From Hydractinia symbiolongicarpus (taxonomy: Eukaryota > Cnidaria > Hydrozoa > Anthoathecata > Hydractiniidae), in contig NC_079889.1 of assembly GCF_029227915.1 (NCBI RefSeq), positions 10,478,001-10,542,000 of the forward strand: 64,000 bases of DNA, written 5' to 3'. Both the position numbers and the translations under genes were made by a program. Below, piece after piece: positions 44,021-55,676 of the stretch; positions within the stretch are counted from its first letter, which is position 1; every line of letters begins with the position of its first letter. The notes beneath the pieces were generated by a model that was not told the origin of the DNA, made no database searches, and saw only the letters and a program-made list of their open reading frames with translations.

Positions 44021-47000
44021 CTTGTAAGTTTGTGCGACAAGATCTTTCTGTGCGCCCCACCAACAACAGGGTAACAAACTTCAGAGGAGATATAAATTAA
44101 TTTAATTGCTTTTTTCAAAAAAAAATCTTATGTTTCGTTTGAATATTTTTTTTGGAAAGGTAATCCCTACTAGAAAGACGAAAACTTTTTTCTCCCACTA
44201 AAATTTTTTCCTGAGAAAAATACAAAGGTGAGCGCAAAAGCAGCAAGACAATTTTACAAAAGAGCATTGTATCTTTCAGTGAAATCAAAAAAAACAATGT
44301 ACAGCATGTCGAATCGATCTATCATTTTCAACTCTGTTTCAAATAACTGAAAACTGTGGTATATTTGTATAGCTGTTGCGGTGTCTGGGACTTTTCTTTG
44401 CTGCACTGGAGGATATCGAGTTGCCATCTCTTTAATATTCGATGGAACTCCTCTACTTGAAACACAATTTAAAGGTGCAAAGAAGCTGAATATTTATGTT
44501 AACGAGATGCCAGAACTTGTATAATCTACCTACCAGGTATTGGGTGACAGTTTCAGGCTCCTACCAATGTTTGCAGCCCAAAGTTTGCGACTTTGCAGGT
44601 GACAAAAGAAACGCAAAACTTATGAACTTATAATCAATGAATTGTTCATGTCGACTAGTATTGATTTGATTGGATAATTAACTCGACCATTAAGTTCAAC
44701 CCAAAATCTTTCAATTGGTAGATTCTAGAAAATATATGTAACTTATGAAAAGTTAACCTGTGCAGAAGATAATATTTTTCGTATTTTTTGTGATGAAAGA
44801 ACGAAATGTTTTTAAAATATATTGGAAATAATAAAGTAATTTACCCTTTTCGATTCTGTTTGTTGATAAGGTAAATTTAATTGGTCGCCACGAATATTTG
44901 CCAGATACTCCTGCATCCCTAGCATGAGAAAAAATTCTCTGCCGTGGTCCACCCGACCTTGGTCAAACATGCAATATGTGGTCAATACCTTTCTAAATAA
45001 AAAATGAAAAGCCCTTGCAGGCTGAAAGATTTTGGATTTTTAACTTTATCCATGCATGCACAACTTTATCCATGCATTATTACCTTTTCAGAGGCGGAAT
45101 TAATTTGAAATTTCAAATTTTTTCAGCGAAAATTCTCATTTTCAATCCCAAATATCTCCGCAACTAGCAACACCTAAGAGCTGATTTTAGACCTATTCGA
45201 TAGGTAATTTGATGCTTTATAGTGCGTCATAAAAGGAACAAAATGGCGGCAATAAATTTTTGCTTGCGTAAGCACATTTTCTGTGACGTCATCAGAAGCT
45301 TGAAAATTGTTAAAAATGCCACTATCTGCTTAAAATATAATTACTTTTGTTCTAGAGCGAATTTTTACATTCTGTTTAAAGTTTCTGAAAGCTAAATAAA
45401 ATGTTTTTAACATATCTTCCGGTTTACATGGATCGAATAAAAAATTGCCAAAAATTGACCGAAAATCCGTTTTTTCCCGATTTTCGGGTAAAATCCGAGA
45501 AAATCGGGAAATCGGATTAGTCACGTGTCAAAATTATTCAAAATGATTCTTCTTGACGAAACAAAGTTGTGCTGCAAGTTTCAAGTTCTAAGGATAATCC
45601 TAACAGGAGTTATTATATTTTCCCTATTATAAGGGTTTCATAGAGATTTTAGGGGTAGTTTCGAGTAATGGCCAATATCAAAGCCTCTGAATGGTATGGG
45701 ACTTAAAAATTTAGCATGCAGGTGTCTAATAGATAAATGTTGAAACTCAGTAAGTATCATAGCCATATAAGAAAGCAATCAGGAGTTATTAAAAAAAACC
45801 GTCAGGGGGGGGGGGCGGAATCCGCCCCCCCGGACCGAATAGGGTTAAAACGCTGTCCAGTTTGGCCGTTTTCCTCCACACTGGGGCAGTGCAAGTCGCT
45901 GCGTGCTTTGCACAGTTGATTTATTGCTCTGGAGATTCAGAGAGCAGGAAAGGGTTAATGGATGCAGTCGAAATATAAGGAATTCATCTTCTTAGATATT
46001 TTAGCCGAAGTTGGGTAGACATCCATGAAGAATTATCCAAAATGGTGACATTCGAAAAAAATTTTGTCTCATTCAAGAGTAAGGTAAAAAATGGGAAGAA
46101 CTGAAACCACATGGGAACGAGGTTGACATGAACTTGCATTTTTTTTATTTGTGAAAAATATGCTTTGATGCTTATTTTCTCATTTGAAGGTACATCATGA
46201 TGATTAATGAAGGCTACCTGATGGTTTTCTGGTCATAACAACGAATACACTTCTATTCAAAAAGGCGTTGTGAAGTCATTTCATATTTCACTTTTCGGAG
46301 GCTGCCGTTCTAGGATAAAGTTCTAGGATAAAGCTAAAAATAGTTTGTCACAATGTTGTGTGTTGCAAGCTGGGATGACAATACAATCAATCCGTGTGTC
46401 ACGCTTCTGGGATGTTTTTACTAATTTTTGGTATCTGGACCCTTTTTATGACAGTATGTATATATTACTGATTGGCATATCTTGTATGCAATCTCGTTCC
46501 CAGAGCTGTTTGGGTTGTGATTTACGAAAACGTCAACAGAACACACCACACATCTTATTTGTTGTCTCTTTCCATTCTCGCGTAAAGCGCGTAATAGAGT
46601 GAGCAATAGTAAATAGTGCAATAGCAATAATAAAAATGAAAAAACTCACGCTTTTTTTCCAAACCGCAATTCTATCTATCCCGAAATTCCTAAAATAGCC
46701 AGAAATCTGTTCCAGATCCCCATTTACTGCGTTCCTCTAGGTATATTACGTCTTATTAAATTTTTCACGCTTCATATCACTGAGTGTTCTGATGTAAATA
46801 TACGAATTTCAGCAATAATCATGTTGTTGTCATCCCCAGTCTCTATTTGAAGCGAGGTTCATACGGTGCTTTCCCAACAGAGTTGATACTAGAATTACCG
46901 ACCGCGTTCCTCTGGTCTTTTCACTCTCGTTATTTTTCAGTGCTACTTCGTCAAATCTTGCGTACACTACATATAGCTAATCGTTTTTTATAAGAAATTA

Positions 47001-47804
47001 TGTTTATAAGAATTATAGGTTTTAACGAATGTTCGACTTCAGCGTAGCTCCCGTTAATTCAAACTTAGACAAAAATGAGATATTAGTTCGAATTAAAGTT
47101 TTTCTTCTGACTCTTGTAAGTTTCACTGAAAGAAATTTCGTATGTCGGTTTGACTTAACGTTGTTGACAGTTGTTAACGTTGTTCAACACTTGATTGGCC
47201 ATTTGCCGATCTCTATGGAAAATGCGTTATCCATATTGCTGCAAAGGAAAGGACTGTCACTTGTGGGGAAGTAACTTTTGTTACGTGCAAGAATCTATTT
47301 ATTTTCTAACATTTTTTCCACTTCTCTAGCCATCCATCGGACGCTTTAAAATTTGCAAGATTAAAACTTTTAGCAGATTAAAAAGCTTTTTATCGTATTG
47401 CCATCAAAGGAACATTTTAGTTCCTTTGTAAAGAGAACCAGCTTTTTCGAAGTTTCTCGCTACATTTCATACTAGTATTCATTTTTCGAACATTTATTTT
47501 CTACTTAGCCACTAAAAAGCTCGAGTCATCCGAAGAAGTTAACTTAAGGGTGACCAAAAAATGGTTCGAGAAAACGAATGTTCGAGTTATCTGTGGTTTG
47601 AGTTAACGAGCTGTGTTTATAAAGAAGTATTAAGAATTGTCAAAGGAACCGTAAATAATAGTTATTATCAAAATAATATAAGAACGCAAATACTTTAGAT
47701 AAACCTATAAAATATACATAAATGTTTTTACAATAATATTCTAATATTTTATTCTTTACTTCATAAATTAATAAATATAGTTTTATTTGTTTATTTACTT
47801 TTAG
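44021..47804. other. Unrecognised sequence with minor repeats
   Basis: Contains a G/C hairpin at about 45806-45831, a 13-bp direct repeat GTTCTAGGATAAA near 46315-46340 and GTTCGAGTTA-type repeats at 47030-47620 resembling 63411-63850. No gene supported. Confidence 0.45.
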
Positions 47805-48292
47805 ATATCGTGGAAATTATCCAAAACGAGAATACATTTGAGTTAAAAAGACTTCTCTCTATCAAACCAAACATCATCCATGTGAGGGGTGAAAATAATC
47901 CACTATTGATGTTGACGGCATATCACACCGACAATTCATCAATGGTGGACATTTTCATCGAATATGGATGTGATGTTTGGGGGATAAATAAATGCAACAT
48001 GAACGTTTATCATTTCGCAGCAGCGTGTAATCGTCACAAAATATTAGACACGTTATGTCGTCATGATGTAACAAACATCAACCGTGGAGATGATACTAAC
48101 TGGACACCATTATATTGGGCTGCACGTTGTGGTAACATCTCATGTGTTAATGTTTTGTTACGTCATTATAATATTGATATGGCGGTTAAAGATAGATGGG
48201 GACGAACTGCGTATGATATGGCTGGAAGATTTGAGAATAATAAACAAAATGGTGACAAAATAAGAAGAATGATTAAAGATTACAAAAAGTAA
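47805..48292 (+). CDS. Ankyrin-repeat protein, terminal or internal exon
   Basis: An AG splice acceptor (TTTACTTTTAG) precedes the frame, so the 160-codon ORF is probably an exon rather than a full gene; its first codon is not an ATG. The product has three to four ankyrin repeats: NNPLLMLTAYH, MVDIFIEYGCDVWGINKCN, NVYHFAAACN, TNWTPLYWAARCG and VNVLLRH ... MAVKDRWGRTAYDMA. Loop Asp and Trp residues are typical. The TAA stop at 48290-48292 overlaps a strong donor GTAAGT (AAAAAGTAAGT), so splicing onward is possible. Ankyrin repeats mediate protein binding; no partner can be inferred. Confidence 0.65.
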
Positions 48293-48719
48293 GTTTTTAA
48301 TATTTATAAATAAATAAGTGAATTTAGGTACTAAGTTTATTTAATTAGAAAGATGAATTATTTTGCGTGTTAGTTTTATTTGGATAAACTGAATAAAACT
48401 ATTCGAATAATATATCTAATAATCTAAGTAATAAATCCTGTGTTTTATTTTTTGATGTTAAATTTTAATTCAACGAGAAAACATGGAAAAGATATGAAAC
48501 ATAATTGTAAAATATAAAATAAATATATAACAAAATTTAATAGCAATAAATACAATTTAGTATCCAGGCGCTTTATATTTTTGTGCTCTTCAGGCCTATA
48601 GAAAATCTAAAAAATTATTAGCAGAACGGAGGGATTAATGAATTGTTTAGAAAACTACAATAGCCATTTCAGGTGAGAAACTTTTTGACGAAAACTTTTT
48701 TTCAGTAATTTAGTTGAAA
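48293..48719. other. AT-rich flank
   Basis: No feature seen between the ankyrin exon and the large foldback. Confidence 0.4.
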
Positions 48720-51700
48720 GGATAAGAATGTTTGTGTTTATTTACTTATCTAAGAATTTCTACTAATTTAAAGTATTCTATGCAAATAAAAATCTGAAAA
48801 TAATTTCGAAGATATACTTACAAAGAAAATGTTGCAGTAGGTTTAAATTGAAAGATTTCTAAAAGATTTCTAATTTTATTTACCTGAATGAATTAAAAAG
48901 TTTGTTTTTTAGATGTCCAACAAATTATTTTTCATCTCGTTTTAATGTATACAGTTTAATTCTGTATACATTTGTAGCAATTTTTAAGTTAATATCTAAT
49001 TTTTTAATACGACGTTTTTAAAAACAATTTTTGTTCGAATTGTTTTCGTCGCATTCCATAATGTGACGTTTGTTCAATTTTTATTCATGACAACATGTAT
49101 GTCCTAAATCACGTGGCCGCAATCACTGTGTCTCGTATCCAACTTTCTCTAACTTGCCTTACGAATATGGAATCTCCCAGATGAATTCTGAATTTATTTT
49201 AATTTTGCTGGTAGGCTGAAGCAGAAAAAAATTTATGATTAATACTTGCAATGAAAAAGCAGAATCAAAACCAATTATCATCCACTGTTTAACCTAAGGA
49301 CAAACGTATGATTTTGATGTTACTAATATAATCAGGATAATAGAAAAGAAGTTTGTTTCTACTAGCCATTCGTTGTTTTGTCATAGTAGGGAAATTACAA
49401 AAAGGTTTTGATAGGATCATTTACTATAAGTAGCGGCTAGATACTTAGGCTGGGGCGCCAGATTATAAAGTAGTTTTGTTTGCTATTTGACAATCACGTT
49501 GTATTTTATTCCGAAGTTTAAGTAATTTCTGCGTAAGTTGTTTTTATGATATTTCTAAATGATCAATATATAAAAAGTGTAAGAAAACTGTCAAGTTGAT
49601 CTAACCCTAAGCGTCTCGTAGGCGTAAATGTTTTTTGCTAAAATTAGTTTTTTGGCGTTCTTAACTAAACTTTTAATTAACGAAAAATAAAGTTTTTGCA
49701 AAATGGTTATGTGCAATGTATAAATGAGAGAAAAAAAATCAAAACCAACTTTGTTCCTAAACCTTTTTAGTCGGTTCGTAATAACGAGTCAGGATCCAAG
49801 GAATCCTGTGGACACGAATGATTTGAATCAGTATCTAATTTGTCAGATTTTTGAATTGGAACACTTATTTTGAGGTTAAGAATGTTCTTGAACTGTTCTT
49901 AAATTTGAGACTAAGTTGATGATGAGATTTTAATAATTGCGTAATTTCACAGGTCTCATTATTTCGTCTCAAATCCTAAATCTTTTTATTGTTACTTGTG
50001 TGAAAAAACTTTAGGTTGCGCGATAATTAGTATGCGCGAATTTGTTTGTATTTACATGACAGGAAAATTAATAATCGCGAAATTTACTGCGAATGAGGCT
50101 TATTAATCAAGTTTATTTGTTGTTGTTTGTTATATAAATATTTGTATGTTTATTCACGTGACATTGACCTAAAAGTCACGTGCTTTGTATCGCATTTAGT
50201 TGGAAATATTTTGTTATTACAATTTTTATTTTTTCGTTCTCCTGATATAAAAAAATGTTAAAGGCCTTGGGAACGAGAAGGCGAACTTAAATGCTTGCCT
50301 TGCTTAGAATCTTTCGTTTCCGTTATTAGAGTCATGTTTAAGTCATTTCAAGAAAGTTAAGTCACTTCGAATGAATTGTTTACTAAATTTTTCACTCACT
50401 GGGTGAGAGTGTTTAAAATGCAACGAGAGTTCCGCGGAGGTAACAAAAAATTTAATGAGGTCGCCGTATCGATTATTATTCACTGTACGCGTCTATACGG
50501 ATGGATTTTTTGCTAGTTATTTATTTATTTTTTTCAAGAATTTTTTTTCTATTGTCTTAGTGTGACTGTTAAAACCGCTTCGGTTTCTTGTTAATTTACG
50601 ATTGATAAATGACAAATACATTAATTTCGAGTTCTTTAAAAATACTTCAAAATCTGTTATAGAATAAAAACGGCAACTTTCAACACTTTTAATTGACTTG
50701 TATCTAACTTGTTTCGTTTAAAATGTTTATGTAAACACTACTTGCATTGCTGTGTGACATATACAATGAATAACGTAGATACGGTAGACTAGGTAGAAAT
50801 TACTGCATTTCCGCACGCGGGATTTTTTGCGCCAAAAAGACGGGATTAGCAAAGAGGCGGGAAGATCGCATATGTGGAATGATATGGTAAATACGCTGAA
50901 CCGATCACCGAATCTCAATGTTGTTATTTTAAAACATGGCTGCATATTTAATAGGTCCCACCTTAAATTGAGGTCAACGTCAACATGTTATGTTGCATTA
51001 AAGAAAATAAAAAAGAATAACACATTGAAAATTTTGAAGTATTTTTATATTTAAGTATATTTATATTGTCATGTAAATACAAACAAATTCGCGGATACTA
51101 ATTTTCGCGCAACCTAAAGTTTTCTCACACAAGTAACAATAAAAAGATTTAGGATTTGAGACGAAATAATGAGACCTGTGGAATTATATAATTATTAAAA
51201 TTTCATCATCAAATTAGTCTCAAATTTAAGAACAGTTCAAGAACATTCTTAACCTCAAAATAAGTGTTCCAATTCAAAAATCTGAGAAATTAGAAACTGA
51301 TTCAAATCATTCGTGTCCACAGGATTCCTTGGATCCTGACTCGTTATTACGAAGCTACCAAAAAGCTCTATGAACAAAGTTAGTTTTGATTTTTTTCTCT
51401 CATTTATACATTGCACATAACCATTTTGCATAAACCTTATTTTTCGTTAATTAAAAGTTTAGTTAAAAACGCCAAAAAACTAATTTTAGCAAAACTCATT
51501 TAAGCCTTCGAGTATAGCTAATAAACTGTATACACGAAAGTACTGAAAATCACTATGACAATATATACAATGTTACGATAAACGCTTCTGAAAAATCAAA
51601 AGTTTTCTTACACTTTTTCTATATTGATCATTTAGAAATATCATAAAAACAACTTACGCAGAAATTACTTAAACTTCCGAATAAAATACAAGGTGATTGT

Positions 51701-52510
51701 CAAATAGCAAACAAAACTACTTTATAATCTGGCTCCCCAGCCTAAGTATCTAGCCACTACTTATAGTAAATGATCCTATCAAAACCTTTTTGTAATTTCC
51801 CTACTATGACAAAACAACGAATGGCTAGTAGAAACAAACTTCTTTTCTATTATCCTGAATATATTAGTAACATCAAAATCATACGTTTGTCCTTAGGTTA
51901 AACAGTGGATGATAATTGGTTTTGTTTCTGCTTTTTCATTGCAAGTATTAATCATAAATTTTTTTCTGCTTCAGCCTACCAGCAAAATTAAAATAAATTT
52001 AGAATTCATCTGGGAGATTCCATATTCATAAAGCAAGTTTGAGAAAGTTGGATACGAGACACAGTGGTTGCGGCCAAACCACGTGATTTAGGACATACAT
52101 ATTGTCATGAATAAAAATTGAAGAAACGTTACATTATGGAATGCGACGAAAATAATTCGAACAAAAATTGTTTTTAAAAACGTCGTATTAAAAAATTAGA
52201 TTTTAACTTAAAAATTGCTACAAATGTTAACAGAATAAAACTGGCATACATTACAACGAGATGAAAAATAATGTGACCTTCACAATCAGTTGGACATCTA
52301 AAAAACAAACTTTTTAATTCATTCAGGTAAATAAAATTAGAAATCTTTTAGAAATCTTTCAATTTAAACGTACTGCAAAATTTTCTTTGTAAGTATATCT
52401 TCGAAATTATTTTCAGATTTTTATTTGCATAGAATACTTTAAAATAGTATAAATTCTTACATAAATAAATAAATAATACACCATTTCTTTTGCGAAAAAT
52501 TCACAAACAT
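48720..52510. repeat. Large foldback: two inverted arms of about 1.35 kb around a 1-kb spacer
   Basis: Left arm about 48720-50062, right arm about 51068-52510, diverged but clearly complementary. Examples: TATTCTATGCAAATAAAAAT at 48774 against 52437; GAGTCAGGATCCAAGGAATC at about 49788 against 51340; TTTGTTTGTATTTACATGAC at about 50040 against 51088. The right arm carries about 80-90 extra bases near 51510-51600. A small hairpin TGTATACAG/CTGTATACA lies at 48944-48971. No transposase frame exists, so it is a non-autonomous foldback element or an old inverted duplication. Confidence 0.85.
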
Positions 52511-54821
52511 CTTATGAGAAATGCGAGAGTGTCACAAACAATTTTTGTTGAAAGTTTAGGCTTTTTTTAAAAATTTGGACGCATTAGGCAGTTAACAATA
52601 TAGAGTTTCGCCGCATATTCTGGTAAACTATTACCCGAGTGATTGGTTTAAACTAATGAGACTTTTCGACTTCGAGAAAAAATGTTTTTCCAAACTTGAC
52701 ATGGTTTATTAAAAATAGGAATGGAAAGCGTTCACCACTTTTTCCCAGGCCCTTTTCTTTGTGTTGCATCTCCGCACACAAGCAATGACTGCAGTGACAC
52801 TGAAGTGTCATAAGTCCAACAATTACACAGTTTGTTCTTAAAAACGATAGCACTTTCTGAATATTTAAAATTTCATACTCGCAACTTTTGATGCAAAAAT
52901 GGTGATATTATTAAGAAATTTTAACTACTAGACTTTGTTTTTTATCCCTTTAGAAACCAATATATATATATATGTTTTCTAACCACGGCTACAGTTATTT
53001 GTACATAGCGGAGATGAACCTAACAAATAAATTGAAACAACGCGTAGAAAGCTAATTTAAACGAAGCGCACCGTAGATTATCTGTGCTTGTTGCACGATG
53101 ATGGCTTTATATTTTTTTAAAAAAAAACATGGTTCAATGAATGAAACATCATATATTTAATGCATCCGCCTTATAAATGTATTTTTTAGAAGAAGACGAC
53201 TTTAGGTTGTACTATTAGTGCGTAGAAAATTTTAGAGGAGATTTTAACGATTGGCGAGAATGGGCAAGTTGTATTATATCCTTGAGATAATCCGTTCAGA
53301 ATCACTTTCAACACCTATCTAATTAAGAAACCGAGGCTGATTGATTTGATATAAAAGTGTGGCTGTGGATGCTCCGAAGACCACCTAACATTTTTTTCAC
53401 AAGTTGAGATTGGATTTTCTTCAGTAACATCGTCCTCACATTTCGTGTCTATGTTGTTTACGTTTAGCCATATATTTAGATTTTGTTTTCAGTTTTTTTT
53501 TTTTTTTTACTTTGATTGACTTAAAAATATTATTGTTATTATAAATTGGTAGAGGCTATTTATAAAAAAGCAGAAATTGTTCAATTAATCTCAGCGAACA
53601 TCTCATATTACGCAAATTAATGTGAACGAATCTAGTCCACATCCCCACAACTTGTCAACGGCCCAAGCGACCATAACAGTGGAATGGAGATTAGCCTAGT
53701 CAGGAATACAACAGAACTGAAATAATTTACATTATATATAACAGGGATCAGTGAATAATAATTTTATGTGTTGTATCATTGGAGTAAGATACTTTCAATG
53801 CAAAAACTTTTGCAATTGGAAAAATATAAACTTTCGCAAAGACATATAAAACAATATTTTCCGCGAAAAATTCTGCACTTAAAACACACTGTATAAGAAT
53901 GAACAGTAGTGTCAAAACAATTATTTAGTTTATGTCTTCCTTGTCCATCAAAGATGAAGTTTGATAGTATTGGTAGTGATAGTAACATAACGTCTGATTA
54001 AAGCTACCCAAAGAGTCCCATAGCACCAGTTTTTGGAGAAATATATTTCCAGTATGTTACCGAAAATTTACATGGAAAGACTCTATTTATATTGCAATGT
54101 CACATTGAAGATTATATATTTTTTGGTGTAAGTGGCGGTAACTTAGATTAACTTTTAGTGTTTTAGCGCATGCGTAACGACACAGTTAAAGTGACCTTCT
54201 ACATCTATCTATGTGGTGGTGTTTTTTGAGTTTATTTTTTGCTTGGTTTATAATAAGCATACTTTTACAGTAAAAATGTCTAATCTCAAAAAATGATCTG
54301 ATTGAAACTCATTCTTTAGAAATGTTAAAATGAAATTTCACCTTTTTTTTCACATAAATTCAAAACCATAATCAAATTTATGTAACTTTAAATGATGGTA
54401 AACTGTGGAATTTTGTGCCTTTATGAAATATTAATTACCAGATAAAATAACATTTGACCTTTTGCTTTTGTAGATTTTTCCTTGTGTACATAAAAAACAC
54501 AAAACCCACAGAAAAAAAACATTATAACACAAAGAAAGAGAGAGACAGAAATATAAATTGTAGAAATGGCAAATTAAAATTTCTTAAACAAAAACAATAC
54601 AACTATCTCCGCTTTTGAAAATTCATAATTAACGGACAGGTGTAAAAAAAAATCCTTTATAATGCAAATCTTAAAATAGATATAATCGATTGATCTTAAA
54701 ACAAAAAATGCCTTCCATATCAGATGGATCTTGCCGGTCTGAGTTTTTGATGTCTCACTGATCAAAATCACAAAATTATTGAAAATCAGTTCAAGAGTTT
54801 TAAAAAAGGTGCAATCAGGAA
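52511..54821. other. Non-coding upstream of the GPCR
   Basis: AT-rich, with AT microsatellite near 52965. No coding match. The last few hundred bases should hold the GPCR promoter or 5' UTR, but no element stands out. Confidence 0.45.
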
Positions 54822-55676
54822 ATGGAATTATGGATGATTTCACTAGTAACTTACATTCTACCATTTTTATTGCATATCATCGGCATTTCTTTACTGTTAA
54901 CGCAAGCTTCAAATATTGGTGAAAGCCAGAGAATATTCATGATTAATCTTAGCCTCTCGGAAATTCTTCTTACATTATCCGCTAGTGTGCGCACAATTGC
55001 TTATGTAACACAATCACCAACAAACTTTATTTACCAATTTGCTGCCATTTTTAATATTTTCTCCTGTGTTCCATATTATTCTGTCATGTACATGCTGACT
55101 TTAGATCGTTTTGCGGAAGTTTACTTAAACATTCGTTATCCTTTGTATTGGTCTAAAACACATTCGAAATATACCATGATTATCATCTGGATGCTTTCTG
55201 GGTTGTTATTAGTTTTTTTGTTTATATATTTACAAATCTACCCACAAGAAGGACACCGACGGATTCACGACGTCGCTTACGCGTATGTGTTTCCAGTGTG
55301 TGATATTTTGTTTGTTATCATCGCGTCTATATGCTATTTTTACATATCGAAAAGGTTAAAAATTAAAAGAAGGAACTCTTTACCAGTCGCACTGATTGCG
55401 TTGTCACCAAAGCGAAAAGAATCGAACGTAAAAAAAACAAAGAGACAAAACGGATACTATCTTCTTTTACCTACCTTGTTAATCGCTACGTTTGTGATTT
55501 TCATCGAGATTCCAGATTTGTTGTTCTTCGTTCTGTATTTAAAGAAAGTAAAGATTTCGTTCACAATTGATATATCATGCAGAATTGCGTATGGAATTGG
55601 TTATTGTTCTGATGCCTTTATTTATACACTGCTATCAACAAATGTTAAAAACTGGATAGCAGAGAAACTTAAATAA
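54822..55676 (+). CDS. Rhodopsin-like (class A) G-protein-coupled receptor, orphan
   Basis: A single uninterrupted exon of 284 codons starting at ATG 54822. Seven hydrophobic segments: about 6-27, 38-60, 72-100, 117-139, 152-176, 212-240 and 252-272. Motifs: NLSLSE in TM2 (Glu47 where Asp2.50 is usual), LDRF at the TM3 end (Asp95-Arg96, the DRY position), IEIP in TM6 (Pro231; no Trp6.48) and DAFIY in TM7 (264-268, the NPxxY position with Ala for Pro). The basic third loop (KRLKIKRRNS, SPKRKE) suits G-protein contact. The usual TM3-to-loop-2 disulfide cysteines are absent and the N-terminus is very short. It resembles expanded cnidarian orphan receptors; the ligand is unknown. A polyadenylation-type AATAAA follows near 55700. 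Confidence 0.85.
   Translation: MELWMISLVTYILPFLLHIIGISLLLTQASNIGESQRIFMINLSLSEILLTLSASVRTIAYVTQSPTNFIYQFAAIFNIFSCVPYYSVMYMLTLDRFAEVYLNIRYPLYWSKTHSKYTMIIIWMLSGLLLVFLFIYLQIYPQEGHRRIHDVAYAYVFPVCDILFVIIASICYFYISKRLKIKRRNSLPVALIALSPKRKESNVKKTKRQNGYYLLLPTLLIATFVIFIEIPDLLFFVLYLKKVKISFTIDISCRIAYGIGYCSDAFIYTLLSTNVKNWIAEKLK

Noticed and set aside
45806-45831. G/C hairpin as a terminator or G-quadruplex
   Set aside because: A short homopolymer palindrome in a repeat-like context; no gene ends here and no second copy is kept.
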